DNA of 64,000 bases from Arcuatula senhousia (taxonomy: Eukaryota; Mollusca; Bivalvia; Mytilida; Mytilidae): contig OZ020303.1 in assembly GCA_963971305.1 (NCBI GenBank), forward strand, positions 21,635,184-21,699,183, in the 5' to 3' direction. Positions 49,101-59,353 of this stretch are shown piece after piece; the first letter of the stretch is position 1; every line of letters starts with the position of its first letter. The notes below the pieces were generated by a model. It saw nothing but the letters and a program-made list of their open reading frames with translations. It was not told the DNA's origin and did not search any database. The translations under genes and the position numbers were made by a program.

Positions 49101-51576
49101 GTGTGTTGAATTTGATTATTTTTGTGTTTGTATGAATTTATATGCATTTATACACATGTCACTATAATAAATAATTTACTTACTTACTTACTTACTTATT
49201 TTCCAATTATCTAAATTCAATACGGTTTAACCACAAAATTTTATTAATCTCTTCCTTGTAATGCAAACGTCTTCGTTGCTGGATATGGCTATATTTTAAA
49301 GCTGTTTTGGTGTAAAAACTTCTTTAAGACATGTTTGGATTTTGCCTTTCATTTTTTCAAATGGAGCTGATTTAATTTCTTTCTCGAAATATACATATTC
49401 AGCATAACTAAATTAGCTACTTTACTAACACGGACTGAGGTACCTTGATTTCAGAACATTGTTTATGTCTTATCTAATAAAAAGGATGTCAGTAAAAATG
49501 ATTAATTCAATATATGCATATTTAGATGAGTGTCATTTAATCAATAACATTTAAATAAAAACGGTTGAAAGTTATGTAGGATAAAAAGATAATTAATTTT
49601 TTTTTCCTAATCAATCAAATAACGAATTAAAAAAAATCCAGCACCAATAACATCGACCATGCAGAATATAAAAAAAAAAACTTTTGTGAAACCTTTTCTA
49701 TTTTAAGTATTCTGAAAACTAAAATTTCATGCTGTTAAAAAGTTAGATTAGTTATTTAGGAAGCATTTATATTTAAACTAATTTTACAGTTTTAATATCA
49801 AATTAATACTGTTGAACATTTTCAGAACCCGAGAATCTGTGACTTTCCATCAAAGCAGTTTTACAAAAACAAACTGGAGACTATGCCATCAGAGGCCTGG
49901 CGTACAAACGCACCACTTAAATCCTGGATAAAACCTGGTGTTCCTGTGGTCTTTATTAATATAGAAGGCACCGAAGAATACCTTCCATTCAACACAGATG
50001 AAGGCAATGAACAGTCCTGTTCTAACAAAGAAGAAGTACAACAAGTGGTAATTACAACCTTTTTGAAAAACAATGACTTTTTTAAACACACATTTCCAAT
50101 TTACATACAAGAAATATTAAATAGTAATTATACAAATTTTCAGTACAATATCAGTTTCACATCTTGAATGGATTTAATAATAGATCTAGATCTTACAAAT
50201 ATGTTCATTTTTAAAATTTTATTTTTTGAAATAATACCTTTACACTGCAATATTGTATGGATTATCCCCGTTACATCGGTAATCATAGAACAGAGGTAAT
50301 AACATGGTACTTTTTCAAGGTCAAAGTTTTCAAACACTTGGTAGATGAAGAAGTGATAGACCCCCATTACATTAATATAATGAGCCAGTACAACTCACAG
50401 TGCCATTGTATCAGAGAAGACCTCAAAAAGGAGAAGTTCATACAGTTCAATGTCAACACAGTTGTTGCAAGTCAAGGTATGAAATGAAAATATATAGTAT
50501 TCACAATGTCATTAAGTTCAAATAAAGAATAATAGAGAATTTGAATAGTTAAAAGTTCTTATTTTTTAGTATGTAAATAACATGTTTATATCAAATTAAA
50601 GCACATGATAGGTTTCAATTCTCATTTTCATCCTATGTAAGTCATTTCCTCCTCTTGCATCAGCTATCTTGTGTAATATTTGCTTTGAAATAGGCATTTG
50701 TTATTAACATCCTACTATTTTATGGTCTACTTTACTTCCTGTATTCAATTGATCGTTTAAATCATTGAAAATCTTTTTTTCAGGTGGTGAATGGGATTAT
50801 GTTATACTAAGTTTGGTCAGATCACTACCAGACTATAGGATAGAACCCAAACCCACCATTGGTTGGTGTAAACAAAACCTGGGATTCATCACAGATGAAA
50901 ATCAGACCAATGTAGCATTGACAAGAGCTAGGAAAGGTCTCATTGTCATTGGTAAGTAATTTTCATTCAAAACAATAAACATCATGAAAAAACTTTTACT
51001 AACAACCTTGATTTATACATTTCATTCATTAAAAAAACAGGTGAAACACCAGAAGAAAAAAATGTTCAATACCAATTTCATTTTCTACAAATTGAAAAGA
51101 ATACTGATTTGTACAGATATAAGCAAAAAAATAATCAGATTTGGACATGTTTATTATAATGAATTGCTATAATTATAACCATGATCATTTATTTGAATAG
51201 ACTTTGATATCACATGTAGTATATTAAGTTATTTGGTTTGAGAAAATAGTAAGTAAGAGCTACATAAAAGATATCCAAATAGCAGTATTGATAGGCAATT
51301 CAATTAAAATAATTTGTATAATTTTCATTGATATTGATAGGAAACCAGAAACTGTTGAAATGTAATGAAGTCTGGTCCAATTTTCTTGACCATTATGGTA
51401 AGATTGGGTGTGTGGTGGACAGCAATAAATACCCACCTGTACCAATACGCATCCAAGAGAAGAAACAGAAGAAAAAGGCAAAAAAGGCACGCAATGTTCA
51501 GGCCACTGATGAAGAATTTTACAGGGGTACAGACCAAGATCCCAATATAAATGAAACAGACAACAGACCAGAGTAA
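36703..51576 (+). CDS. HELZ2: HELZ2-like RNB exoribonuclease/UPF1-type helicase, complete
   Basis: Seventeen coding exons: 36703-37182, 38779-38818, 39243-39334, 39814-40020, 40456-40492, 41485-41633, 41953-42090, 42485-42545, 42837-46536, 46790-46875, 47130-47270, 47770-47907, 48088-48686, 49826-50047, 50320-50476, 50784-50951, 51341-51576. The sum is 6,651 nt, 2,216 residues plus stop. Every junction is GT/AG and in phase. Order: acidic N-terminus; helical TPR-like region (about 130-400); OB/cold-shock-like folds (about 590-740); RNB with IDPPNSRDLDDALS (D817, D823, D825, D826) and HFTSPIRRY (1154-1162); S1-like tail; SF1 helicase with GPPGTGKT (K1714), DESG (D1890), VLIGDHKQLRP, QYRM, ASQGGEWD and NVALTRARKG; basic C-terminus. 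Expected role: ATP-driven RNA unwinding coupled to 3'-5' decay. Vertebrate HELZ2 has a second helicase and zinc fingers in front, not seen here. The start ATG has good context (GAAAATGG). An acceptor at 36624 permits a 5' UTR exon upstream. Confidence 0.93.
37950..38035 (-). repeat. (AAATC)n-tailed retroelement end in intron 1
   Basis: An AAATC microsatellite (about 37966-37985) adjoins AAATATCTTTATTGGGCATA. Read on the minus strand this looks like the 3' end of a LINE or SINE with a GATTT tail. Confidence 0.5.
38779..38818 (+). CDS. HELZ2: Coding exon 2 of plus HELZ2-like gene
   Basis: 40 nt micro-exon between ATTTTAG and G|GTAAAC, encoding CEDHEFALRAYYK. It links in phase to exons 1 and 3. 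Confidence 0.75.
38965..39172 (+). repeat. Dispersed mollusc repeat copy, most complete
   Basis: CTTACTCTTCGGAGCACCTG, TTTGCGTTGTTGATTGATAA, GTGTTTACTGGTTTTGTCTC and TTCATTGGTACCTCTGCTTC in order. It lies in the intron between exons 2 and 3 of the plus gene. Confidence 0.85.
39243..39334 (+). CDS. HELZ2: Coding exon 3 of plus HELZ2-like gene
   Basis: 92 nt between TTTTTGCAG and ATT|GTAAGT, encoding FWLRRLDPYPLHASEVLIFW and following residues. It restores phase between exons 2 and 4, which is why I accept it. Confidence 0.75.
39814..40020 (+). CDS. HELZ2: Coding exon 4 of plus HELZ2-like gene: TPR-like helices
   Basis: 207 nt between TTTTTTAG and CTG|GTAAGT. It encodes KLFHFMRELKSETDKKLVED, then LANCKKALHIYLDLN and CVLIQIAKCFLIL, helical pairs of TPR type. 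Confidence 0.82.
40456..40492 (+). CDS. HELZ2: Coding exon 5 of plus HELZ2-like gene
   Basis: 37 nt micro-exon between CTTTTCAG and G|GTGAGT, encoding GKNQDACNILRD, the start of another helical repeat. Confidence 0.78.
40745..41410. mobile_element. TTAA-flanked MITE in intron, 666 bp
   Basis: Inverted ends AGGCATATTGTCTACCAAAA and AGGGATATTGTCTACCGAAA (two mismatches) with TTAA on both sides (40741-40744 and 41411-41414). The TTAA duplication suggests a piggyBac- or Kolobok-related non-autonomous element. No coding region. Confidence 0.85.
41485..41633 (+). CDS. HELZ2: Coding exon 6 of plus HELZ2-like gene
   Basis: 149 nt between ATGTTTAG and CAG|GTATCT, encoding VHNNFPAVVKGVSNMVGESL and GKALFNLKKFGVAGKKLAEC, again TPR-like. 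Confidence 0.85.
41953..42090 (+). CDS. HELZ2: Coding exon 7 of plus HELZ2-like gene
   Basis: 138 nt between TATTGTAG and CAG|GTAAGA. It encodes EVKHEAKKLLKQIHVKEEQQ and an acidic linker VDSDDEYVQG. Confidence 0.85.
42485..42545 (+). CDS. HELZ2: Coding exon 8 of plus HELZ2-like gene
   Basis: 61 nt between TGTTTTAG and C|GTGAGT. It encodes a basic linker QHQRAEEYKAKHKTKGSRHR. Confidence 0.83.
42837..46536 (+). CDS. HELZ2: Coding exon 9 of plus HELZ2-like gene: OB folds and active RNB
   Basis: 3,700 nt between ACATTTCAG and TTG|GTAAGT, one open frame. It begins with a long acidic disordered stretch, then OB/CSD-like KKCRVRIETSHGAV and GRSKIGKVFNDDEVYVEI. The RNB runs from FTIDPPNSRDLDDALSIEHK through GMYHVPIE to YIHFTSPIRRYVDIISHRLL, followed by an S1-like stretch (GFVKSVSDKEVTVVIPGH). 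All catalytic aspartates are present. Confidence 0.97.
46790..46875 (+). CDS. HELZ2: Coding exon 10 of plus HELZ2-like gene
   Basis: 86 nt between GTTTTTCAG and ATG|GTAAGA, encoding RIDSVLQCLDKASPLAKAIA. Same length and phase as 12610-12695. Confidence 0.92.
47130..47270 (+). CDS. HELZ2: Coding exon 11 of plus HELZ2-like gene: helicase start
   Basis: 141 nt between TTTGGCAG and CCAG|GTATGG. It encodes NNPKQLEAIQKAL (Q-motif-like) and QGPPG, the first half of Walker A. Confidence 0.95.
47770..47907 (+). CDS. HELZ2: Coding exon 12 of plus HELZ2-like gene: Walker A completion
   Basis: 138 nt between ACTTAAG and CAA|GTAAGT. It encodes TGKTYTGIKLVYLFNK and IIFCGPSNKSVDLVA. Confidence 0.95.
48088..48686 (+). 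CDS. HELZ2: Coding exon 13 of plus HELZ2-like gene: motifs II-IV
   Basis: 599 nt between TTTATAG and ATG|GTATGT. It encodes RWYGSSIEDQEFPIPGK, YDVIFCTTAMA, IIIDESGMCTEPE, VLIGDHKQLRPIV and TSQYRM. Confidence 0.96.
48804..49199 (+). mobile_element. 5'-truncated LINE 3' end in intron
   Basis: The frame reads THFLTECTFYNELRIDLYSN and then KYISKAYLKRRQFIYSK before a stop, the typical last segment of a CR1/RTE-type ORF2. A short 3' UTR follows and the end is a microsatellite of (ACTT)n at about 49177-49199. Same orientation as the host gene, in the intron between exons 13 and 14. Confidence 0.78.
49826..50047 (+). CDS. HELZ2: Coding exon 14 of plus HELZ2-like gene
   Basis: 222 nt between TTTTCAG and GTG|GTAATT. 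It encodes NPRICDFPSKQFYKNKLETM to NEQSCSNKEEVQQV. Confidence 0.94.
50320..50476 (+). CDS. HELZ2: Coding exon 15 of plus HELZ2-like gene
   Basis: 157 nt between TTTTCAAG and CAAG|GTATGA. It encodes VKVFKHLVDEEVID, INIMSQYNSQC and NVNTVVASQG (motif V start). Confidence 0.94.
50784..50951 (+). CDS. HELZ2: Coding exon 16 of plus HELZ2-like gene: motifs V-VI
   Basis: 168 nt between TTTTTCAG and TTG|GTAAGT. It encodes GEWDYVILSLVRSLPDY and TNVALTRARKGLIVI (arginine-finger motif VI). The counterpart is not found for the minus gene. Confidence 0.95.
51341..51576 (+). CDS. HELZ2: Last coding exon of plus HELZ2-like gene
   Basis: 236 nt from acceptor ATTGATAG to the stop TAA at 51574-51576. It encodes NQKLLKCNEVWSNFLDHYGK, then a basic KKQKKKAKKARN stretch (possible nuclear-localisation or RNA-binding tail) and an acidic end. 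Confidence 0.93.
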
Positions 51577-52849
51577 TTAAGAAAAGATCTACAGTAATCC
51601 ACAGCTGATTTCAGTTGTTTATTGTATATAGTTTATGTTTGCTTCATGCACTTTTTCTGTTATATAAAACTTCATATCAACTAATATTGAAGGATTTATA
51701 TGTTTTTGATCATAAACACAAGTGCCATATACATACAATCCTGTAATTAGGGTTGAGCTTTAAGATGACAAACATGCACAATGTTAAATTATGTGTTGTT
51801 CTATTTATTGTCATTTTATATTGTGTTCTATATACATTATATTTTCTTTACTTAAAATTGTGTTATGATTGTTTGAATTTTCTTAATTAGTCCAGGTTTT
51901 AGATATACAATGTATAAAACTATGTTTAAGGTTAGTTTTGGTTGAATTGTTTTGACAAAATGGTTTTATCATTAATTTTTAGTTTTATTTTCTATATATA
52001 TTTGTTTGTCTTTAAAACCATTACAATTCATTGTATAGAATGATCTCCACAACTGTGATATAATAGGAGCTTATCTTTTCAAACATTTATTTTACAAAAA
52101 ACAACCATCAAACAACCATTGTATTTAAAAATAAAGTTATGCACCTGTTTCATTCGATTTTTCAGGAGAAAATATTATTCTAACGGATTGTATTGTAACA
52201 TTAATAAAAGAAAGTGTAAGCTTATTTTTTGTAGGTTTTCATAGAGTACAATACACATATTTGGAAAACCTCTACTTTTTTAGTCAGAGTAAAAATAAAT
52301 TAAATGTTTTTAAATTGTGAAATGGTTGTTTTTCCTTGCTGCTGTTTTTTTCAAATTAAATAAGGGTCACTTAATGTTCTGCATAATAATTGTTAATGTG
52401 ACATTTATTATTTACATTTCTGCACAATAATTTTCGTTTTTATAAATTGTTTGATTTTACAGCATTGTTAAAAGCCATAATACTCATTTAGCTGTGTACA
52501 TACCTTCTTCATTGTACTTTTAAGTTTTTATGATTTTAAATTTTACATATTAACATGACAAAATAGTTGTATTTCCAAAGCTCCATTTGGATATTTCTGT
52601 AGTCCAGACGCTTTTTTAAAATTTTTTTTATATTGGTTTTGTAATTTCCATCAATTTTTACTTTTTCGTCAATATGCCTAGTAATATAATTTTGACAATC
52701 CATCTTATATTAACATTCATTTCCTTAAAAGTTTATTTTCAAATGTTTGCAATATAGTTTCTTTTAATTATTTGTTATCTGCAAAAAAAAGTGAAGTCAC
52801 ATTAGTAAATTAAAAAAAACTTAAATTGAAAATTAGAGAAGTTATAAAA
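51577..52849 (+). other. 3' UTR and downstream of plus HELZ2-like gene
   Basis: AT-rich non-coding sequence. Candidate polyadenylation signals AATAAA are at 52130-52135 and 52203-52208; which is used cannot be told. No further exon was seen. Confidence 0.55.
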
Positions 52850-53852
52850 AAAAACTATTTAAAAGTTGTCACATTGAGGTACATTAGTGGATTTATACAT
52901 GTATATATATTAAAATGTTTGTCTTTCATTGTTTGAGCAAGTTATGACTCAAGTCTTTCATTTTTTATTTTAATCATTTTTTAGTTTACTTAGAAAATCT
53001 ATATTTTCAGTTATCTTGCCTTTATGAGATCAATTTTCCTTAAAATAAATTCTAGACATAAATAACATTTAGATTGGTTTTCCATTTGGATCAAAAGCAC
53101 AGTTTAGTTATTCATAGAAGAAGAAGCTGAAGAAAACTTCTAAATGTAGTTTTGATATATCATTCACCCATTTTATGATTCAATTTTCAAATAATTATTA
53201 TTGTATGTATGTTTAATTGCTGATCAGCAGATTTGATTTTAAGTAAATCAATCTTAGTATAAAAATGCTTACTTTTATGAATGATTATTTCACTAACAAT
53301 GGCCACTGAAGTTATATGTTTATGAAAATTATAGATCTCATCGTGAATAAAATCTGAAAACATTGATCTTCAATTGTAAATGTGTAGGACCATGTTTAAT
53401 TTTACAAGTTTTGTATTAACTGTTTGCTGTTAAATAAAAAAATAGAATCATGTTTTATTTTATTCATTTAGAAAAACTTATAATAACAACAAAATAACCA
53501 AGCAGTGTTGGTCAACAAATAAGATACAAATAATGTTAACAATTAAGAAATAGAAACAGGTTATACTATTCAACTGCCAAGTAAGCCATTCTCATTACAA
53601 GAAACTATTTTGACAATAAATCCACATTAATAAACCAAATGGTTGAACAAAATACAAGAATTATGCTTTAGAAATCGTTTGGTTATTATAGCTAAAATTG
53701 CAGAATAATTGAAAACTTTAAAGGAAATAGAGCACAGAAACAAAATGCCAAAACACGCAATCTTACAAGAACCATAAAACACATAAACATTTGATTGATT
53801 TGATAGTACACAAAAATTTACCAATAATTTGATACTGACATTTTATTAATAG

Positions 53853-54220
53853 CGAGCATAGCTCGCAAGCGGGCACGAAGTGCACGCTCGAGCGGACAGC
53901 TCTACGGTATTTGTTTCCGCGAGAAATTTGCTAATGCTGATTTAGATTTTTTATGGTCCGGAAAGGGTTATTATTTTTACAGGGCCGGAGTTAATGTTAA
54001 AATAATTTATAAGAAAATAAATAATGCTTAAAAAAATAATGAATTGCGCTTTTTACAAGAAAATAATATTACTAAAATAATAAATACACATAAGCTGCTC
54101 GTTTCGCCTTGGTAATATGCACGTACGAAACTAACGTGTCTCGAAGCTTAATCGCCCCATAGCATCTCGCCCCAAATACATTATAGAAACAAAACGTAGT
54201 CCCTTTTAGCTATGCTCGCA
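53853..54220. mobile_element. Possible MITE in duplication copy A
   Basis: Starts GCGAGCATAGCTCGC and ends with the inverted AGCTATGCTCGC. It is absent from copy B at the matching place (after about 60370), which supports an insertion. Confidence 0.5.
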
Positions 54221-54344
54221 TTTAGGCAATGCCTACTCCATATTATTGAATTAAAAACCGTTAATAACCGTGTTCCTTTGTGTGTTACCACCGGTTCCAA
54301 AGATCTCAATGGAAGAGGGAGGATTGGCGAGCCATACATCCTGG

Positions 54345-54680
54345 TTGATCCGACTATTCATTTAAAAGGCCTGTACCAAGTCAGGACCATTGCGATCTAT
54401 AACTATTCCGGTGTGTCTTCCATGTTTTGTCTTTTCTCCTGAACATTGAGATTAATTGATCCTCCAAGTTCGGCAATTATGTTATTACCTTTATTTACAT
54501 ATAAATCAAACAGAACTTGTAAGATTAATCTAAAATGTTCAAGAAGAAAAGACAAAACAATACAAAATGGTCCTGACTTGGTACATCTATTTTAAAAGAA
54601 GTGATGGGTTTAAACAGGTTGTAAATCTTATGATCTGGTAGTAACACAAAGCATGACCTGGTTGTGAGACACCATTGGGA
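54345..54680. repeat. Second dispersed family, two inverted pieces
   Basis: Minus-oriented piece at about 54345-54490 (CCTGTACCAAGTCAGGACCA) and plus-oriented piece at about 54536-54680 (GGTCCTGACTTGGTACA). Both match the copy at 24803-24968. Confidence 0.7.
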
Positions 54681-54870
54681 TAAACATCTCAGTGCAACGA
54701 ACAACCAAAACCTAAATCGAACAATCAGGAATTAATTCCTCTGGAAAATTTTACATATCGTATGAGACGTACTTTATTTATTTTCTTGTAACTTTTATCG
54801 GCTCACGAAGACAGGAGTTTCTGTTAAAAAAATCGTGCCCATCGAAATGCCAATTTGTTGTTGAAAGTGA

Positions 54871-56159
54871 CAAATATGACCAAGCATACTGCTAACTGGT
54901 GGAAGAGTCTTATCTTGATAAGATATTTTAGAAAAATAAGTCAAATGATTTTTGTAAAAAAATCTAGATTTAGAGAAGACATCGTGAATAAGTTCTTTTA
55001 TACGGCATTTTTATTTCTCGTGTACAAAGATGAAAAAAAAAAACAATTGAAAACTATCCAAGAACGAATTTCAGAAAGTAATCGGAATTTTTAATTTTCT
55101 ATCAAATCTTAAGAGTTCTTAAAACACCAAGCAGAACTAATTGGTCAATTGATTACAGTTTTCTATGGATATTTTGCAGCCCTATCTCTAAACTTTTCTG
55201 ATACGAATTGTACCAAATGTTTACATTTTCGAATGCTTTCGTAAAATTGTGAAAAATATAAAGGTGTCTGTCTTTAAACATGTGCTATACATTGTTCACC
55301 CCACCACTTCTGAATTTGTTTTCCTTATGGAGTACTTTAAGCTTTTTAAGATTTTAGTTTTTACATTTCAGGTTTCCATAAAACCTGGTTTAAGGATGAT
55401 CCCTGGTCCATTTTTGAAATTTCAGTCAGATTTTCGGAGTCCTCTGGGTTTTACCATTAAAATAGGGATAATTTTTTTGCGCAGTAACCCCCTATTTTCT
55501 TTTCATGAAAGGGTTAATTCGGTCACTTAGAGCTAATTTGTGAAGTTTTATTTATTTTTTTTCACAGGTTTTAACAATAAAACAAGTATAATGTTAAACA
55601 TATGTAAAAATCAGAGATATCCTTTTCCCGTCGAATTTTGGGCGCTTATTATTTCGAAAACGAGTTCGGCAACCTATGAATATTTTTATGCTTATTTGTG
55701 ACCCTTTTCTTAATGTCTATTCATTAAATAAATAAAGTTAGATACTTTGTTTTTTTTTTAAACTGACCAGCGAACATCCTTAATCCACCTTTTTTGCTTA
55801 CCTGGCCGTGCTATTGCTACTACATGTCGTTTGTTTGTTGTTAAACCTCTCAAAATTTTTAACTGAGATCACTTTGCCAAGTTGAACCAAATTTGGTTGG
55901 ATAATTTAATATAGTGTCTATAAAACTGACCGTTCTGCTGCTAAAAAAATCAGGCAAAGAAGAAAAGAGGTATCATTGGGGGCTTTCGAATGTCAAAGGT
56001 CCAAAAGGACATAGACGTCTTTAATAAGATTTCAGATTTATTAGAATTAAAGTTTATTTGCAAATAAATACAATAGTTCCTTTAAATTGTTTGTAAATCT
56101 GCAACAAATTAAATTAACACTACATTTGTATCAAATTAATTACATTTTAAAACAGCAAC
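54871..56159. other. Spacer between duplication copies
   Basis: No gene recognised. About 55955-56020 is a minus-oriented fragment of the first dispersed family (AGGTATCATTGGGGGCTTTC). Confidence 0.5.
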
Positions 56160-56250
56160 TATTTCATTATAGTAAAAAAAGCCATGGAAAAGTTGTCACA
56201 TTAAAGTAGATCAGTGGATTTATACATGTATATAAAAATGATGTTGTCTT

Positions 56251-57820
56251 TCATTTGATGCTGTCATCGTAGTCGTCGTCGTTGTCTGTTAACTTTTAGT
56301 GTTAATACAATAACTTTAGTTCCAGTCATACGATCGCTTTGTTTGACAATGGTGTTCAGAACCATGGAAGGATGGATTGGATCGATTTTAGTGTCTTCCA
56401 TTTTTCGTTTAGAAATTAGGGACTAAAAAGGGGCCAAAATGTTACTTTTTTGTTTGTTCCAACAATAACTTTTGTTATGGTTTACCAAATGCTGTGAAAT
56501 TTTACAATTATATTCTATACCTTAAAAGGATGAATGGGGTCGATTGAAGGGGGTCCGTACTTTATCCTTTAAGAAATTATGGGCCCAAAAGGGCATAAAA
56601 CTCAAATATTTTATTTGTTCCCCACTATAACTTTGGTTCTGGTTGGCCAATTACTATGATATTATATTTGACAATGATATGCCTTACCGTTAAACCTTAT
56701 ATCGAATTGATTTTGGGATGCCCCATTTTTTCATTTAGAAATAAAGGGCCCAAAAAGGGACAATTGGATTTTTTTAAATTTCATATCCGATTTTGAATTT
56801 TTTTTTGCAATTTAATTCTTGTCAAGAAGTGGTTACAAAATGGAGGATTTATTATTGCACCCGCCTTTTTCTGTTATGCAATTAGAGGCTTAAAGGGGCA
56901 AAAATCTATTTTTTTCAGTTCATTGTCCGATTTCAACTTTTTTGCTTAATAATTCTTATCAAGTAGCAAAATTACAAAATTGAGGACTAATAAACCATTT
57001 TCATATTTCAGGGACTGCTGAATAATTTAGTATTTTTTGGACTGAACCTGACCCGACATGGACTGGTTTACCATTTTTTGTATAATTGAGCAAAGGAAAA
57101 ATAGTAAAGTTTTAATACATTATTTTAGGAAATCTAGATTCAAATTATTGAAATTATTAGTTTTAGCAAATAATATGTCTTAAGAGGATTCGTTACTGTC
57201 TTTCTGAATGCAAATATGTCATAGAGCAAAAAGTTCAGATAGATTGACCAAATGCCCTTTTACACTTATTTTAAGCTAAAAATAGTTCTAAATCAACATC
57301 TTATTGATGTATCCTTATTTTTTAGTCCAAATCCATCAAGATTACAATCAAACATTTGTAAGAAAACATTACAAAATCAAGTTTATTCTGACCTTCTTGA
57401 TGCAATATTTTTTTGTTTGTCCTACTCAGGAAAAGATAACTCTCTAAAAAGTGTTGAGAAGGACTAAAATAATCAGTCATCCCAGAAATATGAAAATAGT
57501 CTATTACATGACACTCCCCTCCCCCTCATTGCTATTGGGGGTAAAAAGGGTAAAAAAACGAAAGGTTGCAGGGACCCTTGACTAGGAGCTTAAAGGTCTA
57601 ATATTTTTATAACTGTAATTAATTTTGGCTTGCTTTTGAAAAAAAATGGATTCCTTTTGAAATGTAGATGGAAAGTCCGCCAAAGGCTGCATGTGTCAAA
57701 AAACGTTGTCAATTCACTATGGGCTGCATGTGTCCAGAACAATTGACTATTAATATTGGGTCTAAAAAAACAGGGTTCGACATGTTGCGGTCGTATCATG
57801 CTGCGCTCGATGAAGCTTTT
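56251..57820 (+). repeat. Degenerate mollusc repeat array
   Basis: Begins GTAGTCGTCGTCGTTGTCTG and continues with imperfect units of roughly 150-200 bp, each with an ATAACTTTNGTTNTGG-type phrase and a GGGCCCAAAAAGGG-type phrase. Part of the insertion into duplication copy B. Confidence 0.65.
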
Positions 57821-59353
57821 TAGCTCACCTGGCCAAAGGCCATGTGAGGTATTGCCATCACTTGGCGTCCGTCGTCGTCTGTCGTTGTCTGTAAACTTTT
57901 CAAACTTTAACTCCTCTGATACCATAGGCCCAATTGCAACCAAACTTTGTTCAGTTGTTAATTGGCATATGTGCTTCCAAACCATTGTTTGGATTTTTGA
58001 TTCGTTAAAAAACAGGGCCGCCATGGCTAAAAAAGAACATAGAGGTAAATTGCAGTTTTTTGCAAATAACTCAAAATCGGTGACAGATATCAAAATTCTG
58101 GCACAAAGTTAAAAGTGTTCAGCACCTCAAGATCTACCTGCCCTGAAATTTTCAAGAAGATCCAACAACCGATGTAGGAGTTATTGCCCTTTTTCTGTAT
58201 TTTTTTCAATTTATATGTTTAACTTATATATATTTAACCCTATATCTTGAAAACTATACAAGATATTTCAAAAATTTAAAGGGATTTTGATTAAGCACAT
58301 CATGATCTACATTTCTTGTAATTAGGAGTTATGGCCCTTAAAGCGTCAAAATTTACCATTTTTCATTACCTGTCCCCTGAATATCAAAGATTAACTTGTC
58401 TGACACCATAAGACCAACTGCATCTAAACTTGGCACACATGTTTAATAGCATATATGCTACATTTCACAATTCTATTGTTTGAATTTTTGATTCGTTAAA
58501 AAACATGGCCGCCATAGCTAAAAATAGAACATAGTGGTAAATTGCAGTTTTTTTAAAAATAACTCAAAAAAGGTGACAGTTATTAAAATTCTGGTAAAAT
58601 AAAAGTGTTTGGCACCTCAAGATCTACCTGCCCTGGAATTTGCAAGAAGATCCAACTTCCGATGTAGGAGTTATTGCCCTTTTTCTGTATTTTTTCATTT
58701 TTTTCACTTATTTAGCACTATATCTTAAAAACTAAACAAGATATTTCAAAAATTCAAATTGCATATGATTAAGCACATTCAGATTTACATATCATGTACT
58801 GGGTCAAAGCTGTAGGACTATTTCTTTAGGAGTTATGGCCATTAAAACGTCAAATTTTACCATTTTTCATTACTTTTCCCCTGAATTTCGAAAATAAACT
58901 TGTCTGACACCATAAGACCAACTGCATTTAAACTTGGCACACTTGTATAATAGCATATATGTTACAACTATATTGTTCGAATTTTTGATTTGTCAAAAAA
59001 CATGGCAAACAGGGCTAAAAATAGAACATAGGGGTAAATTGCAGTCTTTTTGCTTATAACTCAAAAATGGTTACAGATTTCAAAAATGTACAAGAATCAA
59101 AAGTGATCAGCATATTAAGATCTACCTGTCCTGAAATTTTGAAAAAAGATCCGACTGCTAATGTGGAAGTTATTGCCCTTTTTCGTAATTTTTTTCCAAA
59201 TTTTGCACTTATTAAGCCCTATATCTTGATTTAACAAGATATTTCAGAAATTTAAATTACCTATGGTTAAGCATAATAATACATGTATCTACAAAATATG
59301 TGTATCTATGTAGTTCAGGTGAGCGATTCAGGCTCCTGGGAGCCTCTTGTTTT
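57821..59353 (+). repeat. CACCTGGCC...CAGGTGAGC repeat with three tandem units
   Basis: Starts TAGCTCACCTGGCCAAAGGC and CTTGGCGTCCGTCGTCGTCT, ends CAGGTGAGCGATTCAGGCTC then GGGAGCCTCTTGT. Inside are three tandem units of about 490 bp; CCGCCATGGCTAAAA-like phrases are at about 58017, 58508 and 59000, and CTGACACCATAAGACCAACT-like phrases precede each. The ORFs of 118 and 167 codons here are repeat translations. This is a widespread mollusc repeat type by resemblance. Confidence 0.8.

Larger units (their letters stand above)
52850..54870. repeat. Segmental duplication copy A downstream of the gene
   Basis: Blocks such as AAAGTTGTCACATTGAGGTA, GTGGATTTATACATGTATAT, GAAAACATTGATCTTCAATT and ATAACCAAGCAGTG recur in the same order at 56160-56250 and 59352-60950 (copy B). 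The copies are clearly diverged and share several small indels. Copy A holds its own insertions (53853-54220, and the second dispersed family at 54345-54680). Confidence 0.82.

Noticed and set aside
49883..50167. 94-codon ORF read as a separate gene
   Set aside because: Its first part is exon 14 of the HELZ2-like gene and the rest is intron read-through past the donor at 50048.
57590..58112. ORFs of 167 and 118 codons on opposite strands
   Set aside because: They lie on the same bases inside a high-copy mollusc repeat with internal 490-bp tandem units.
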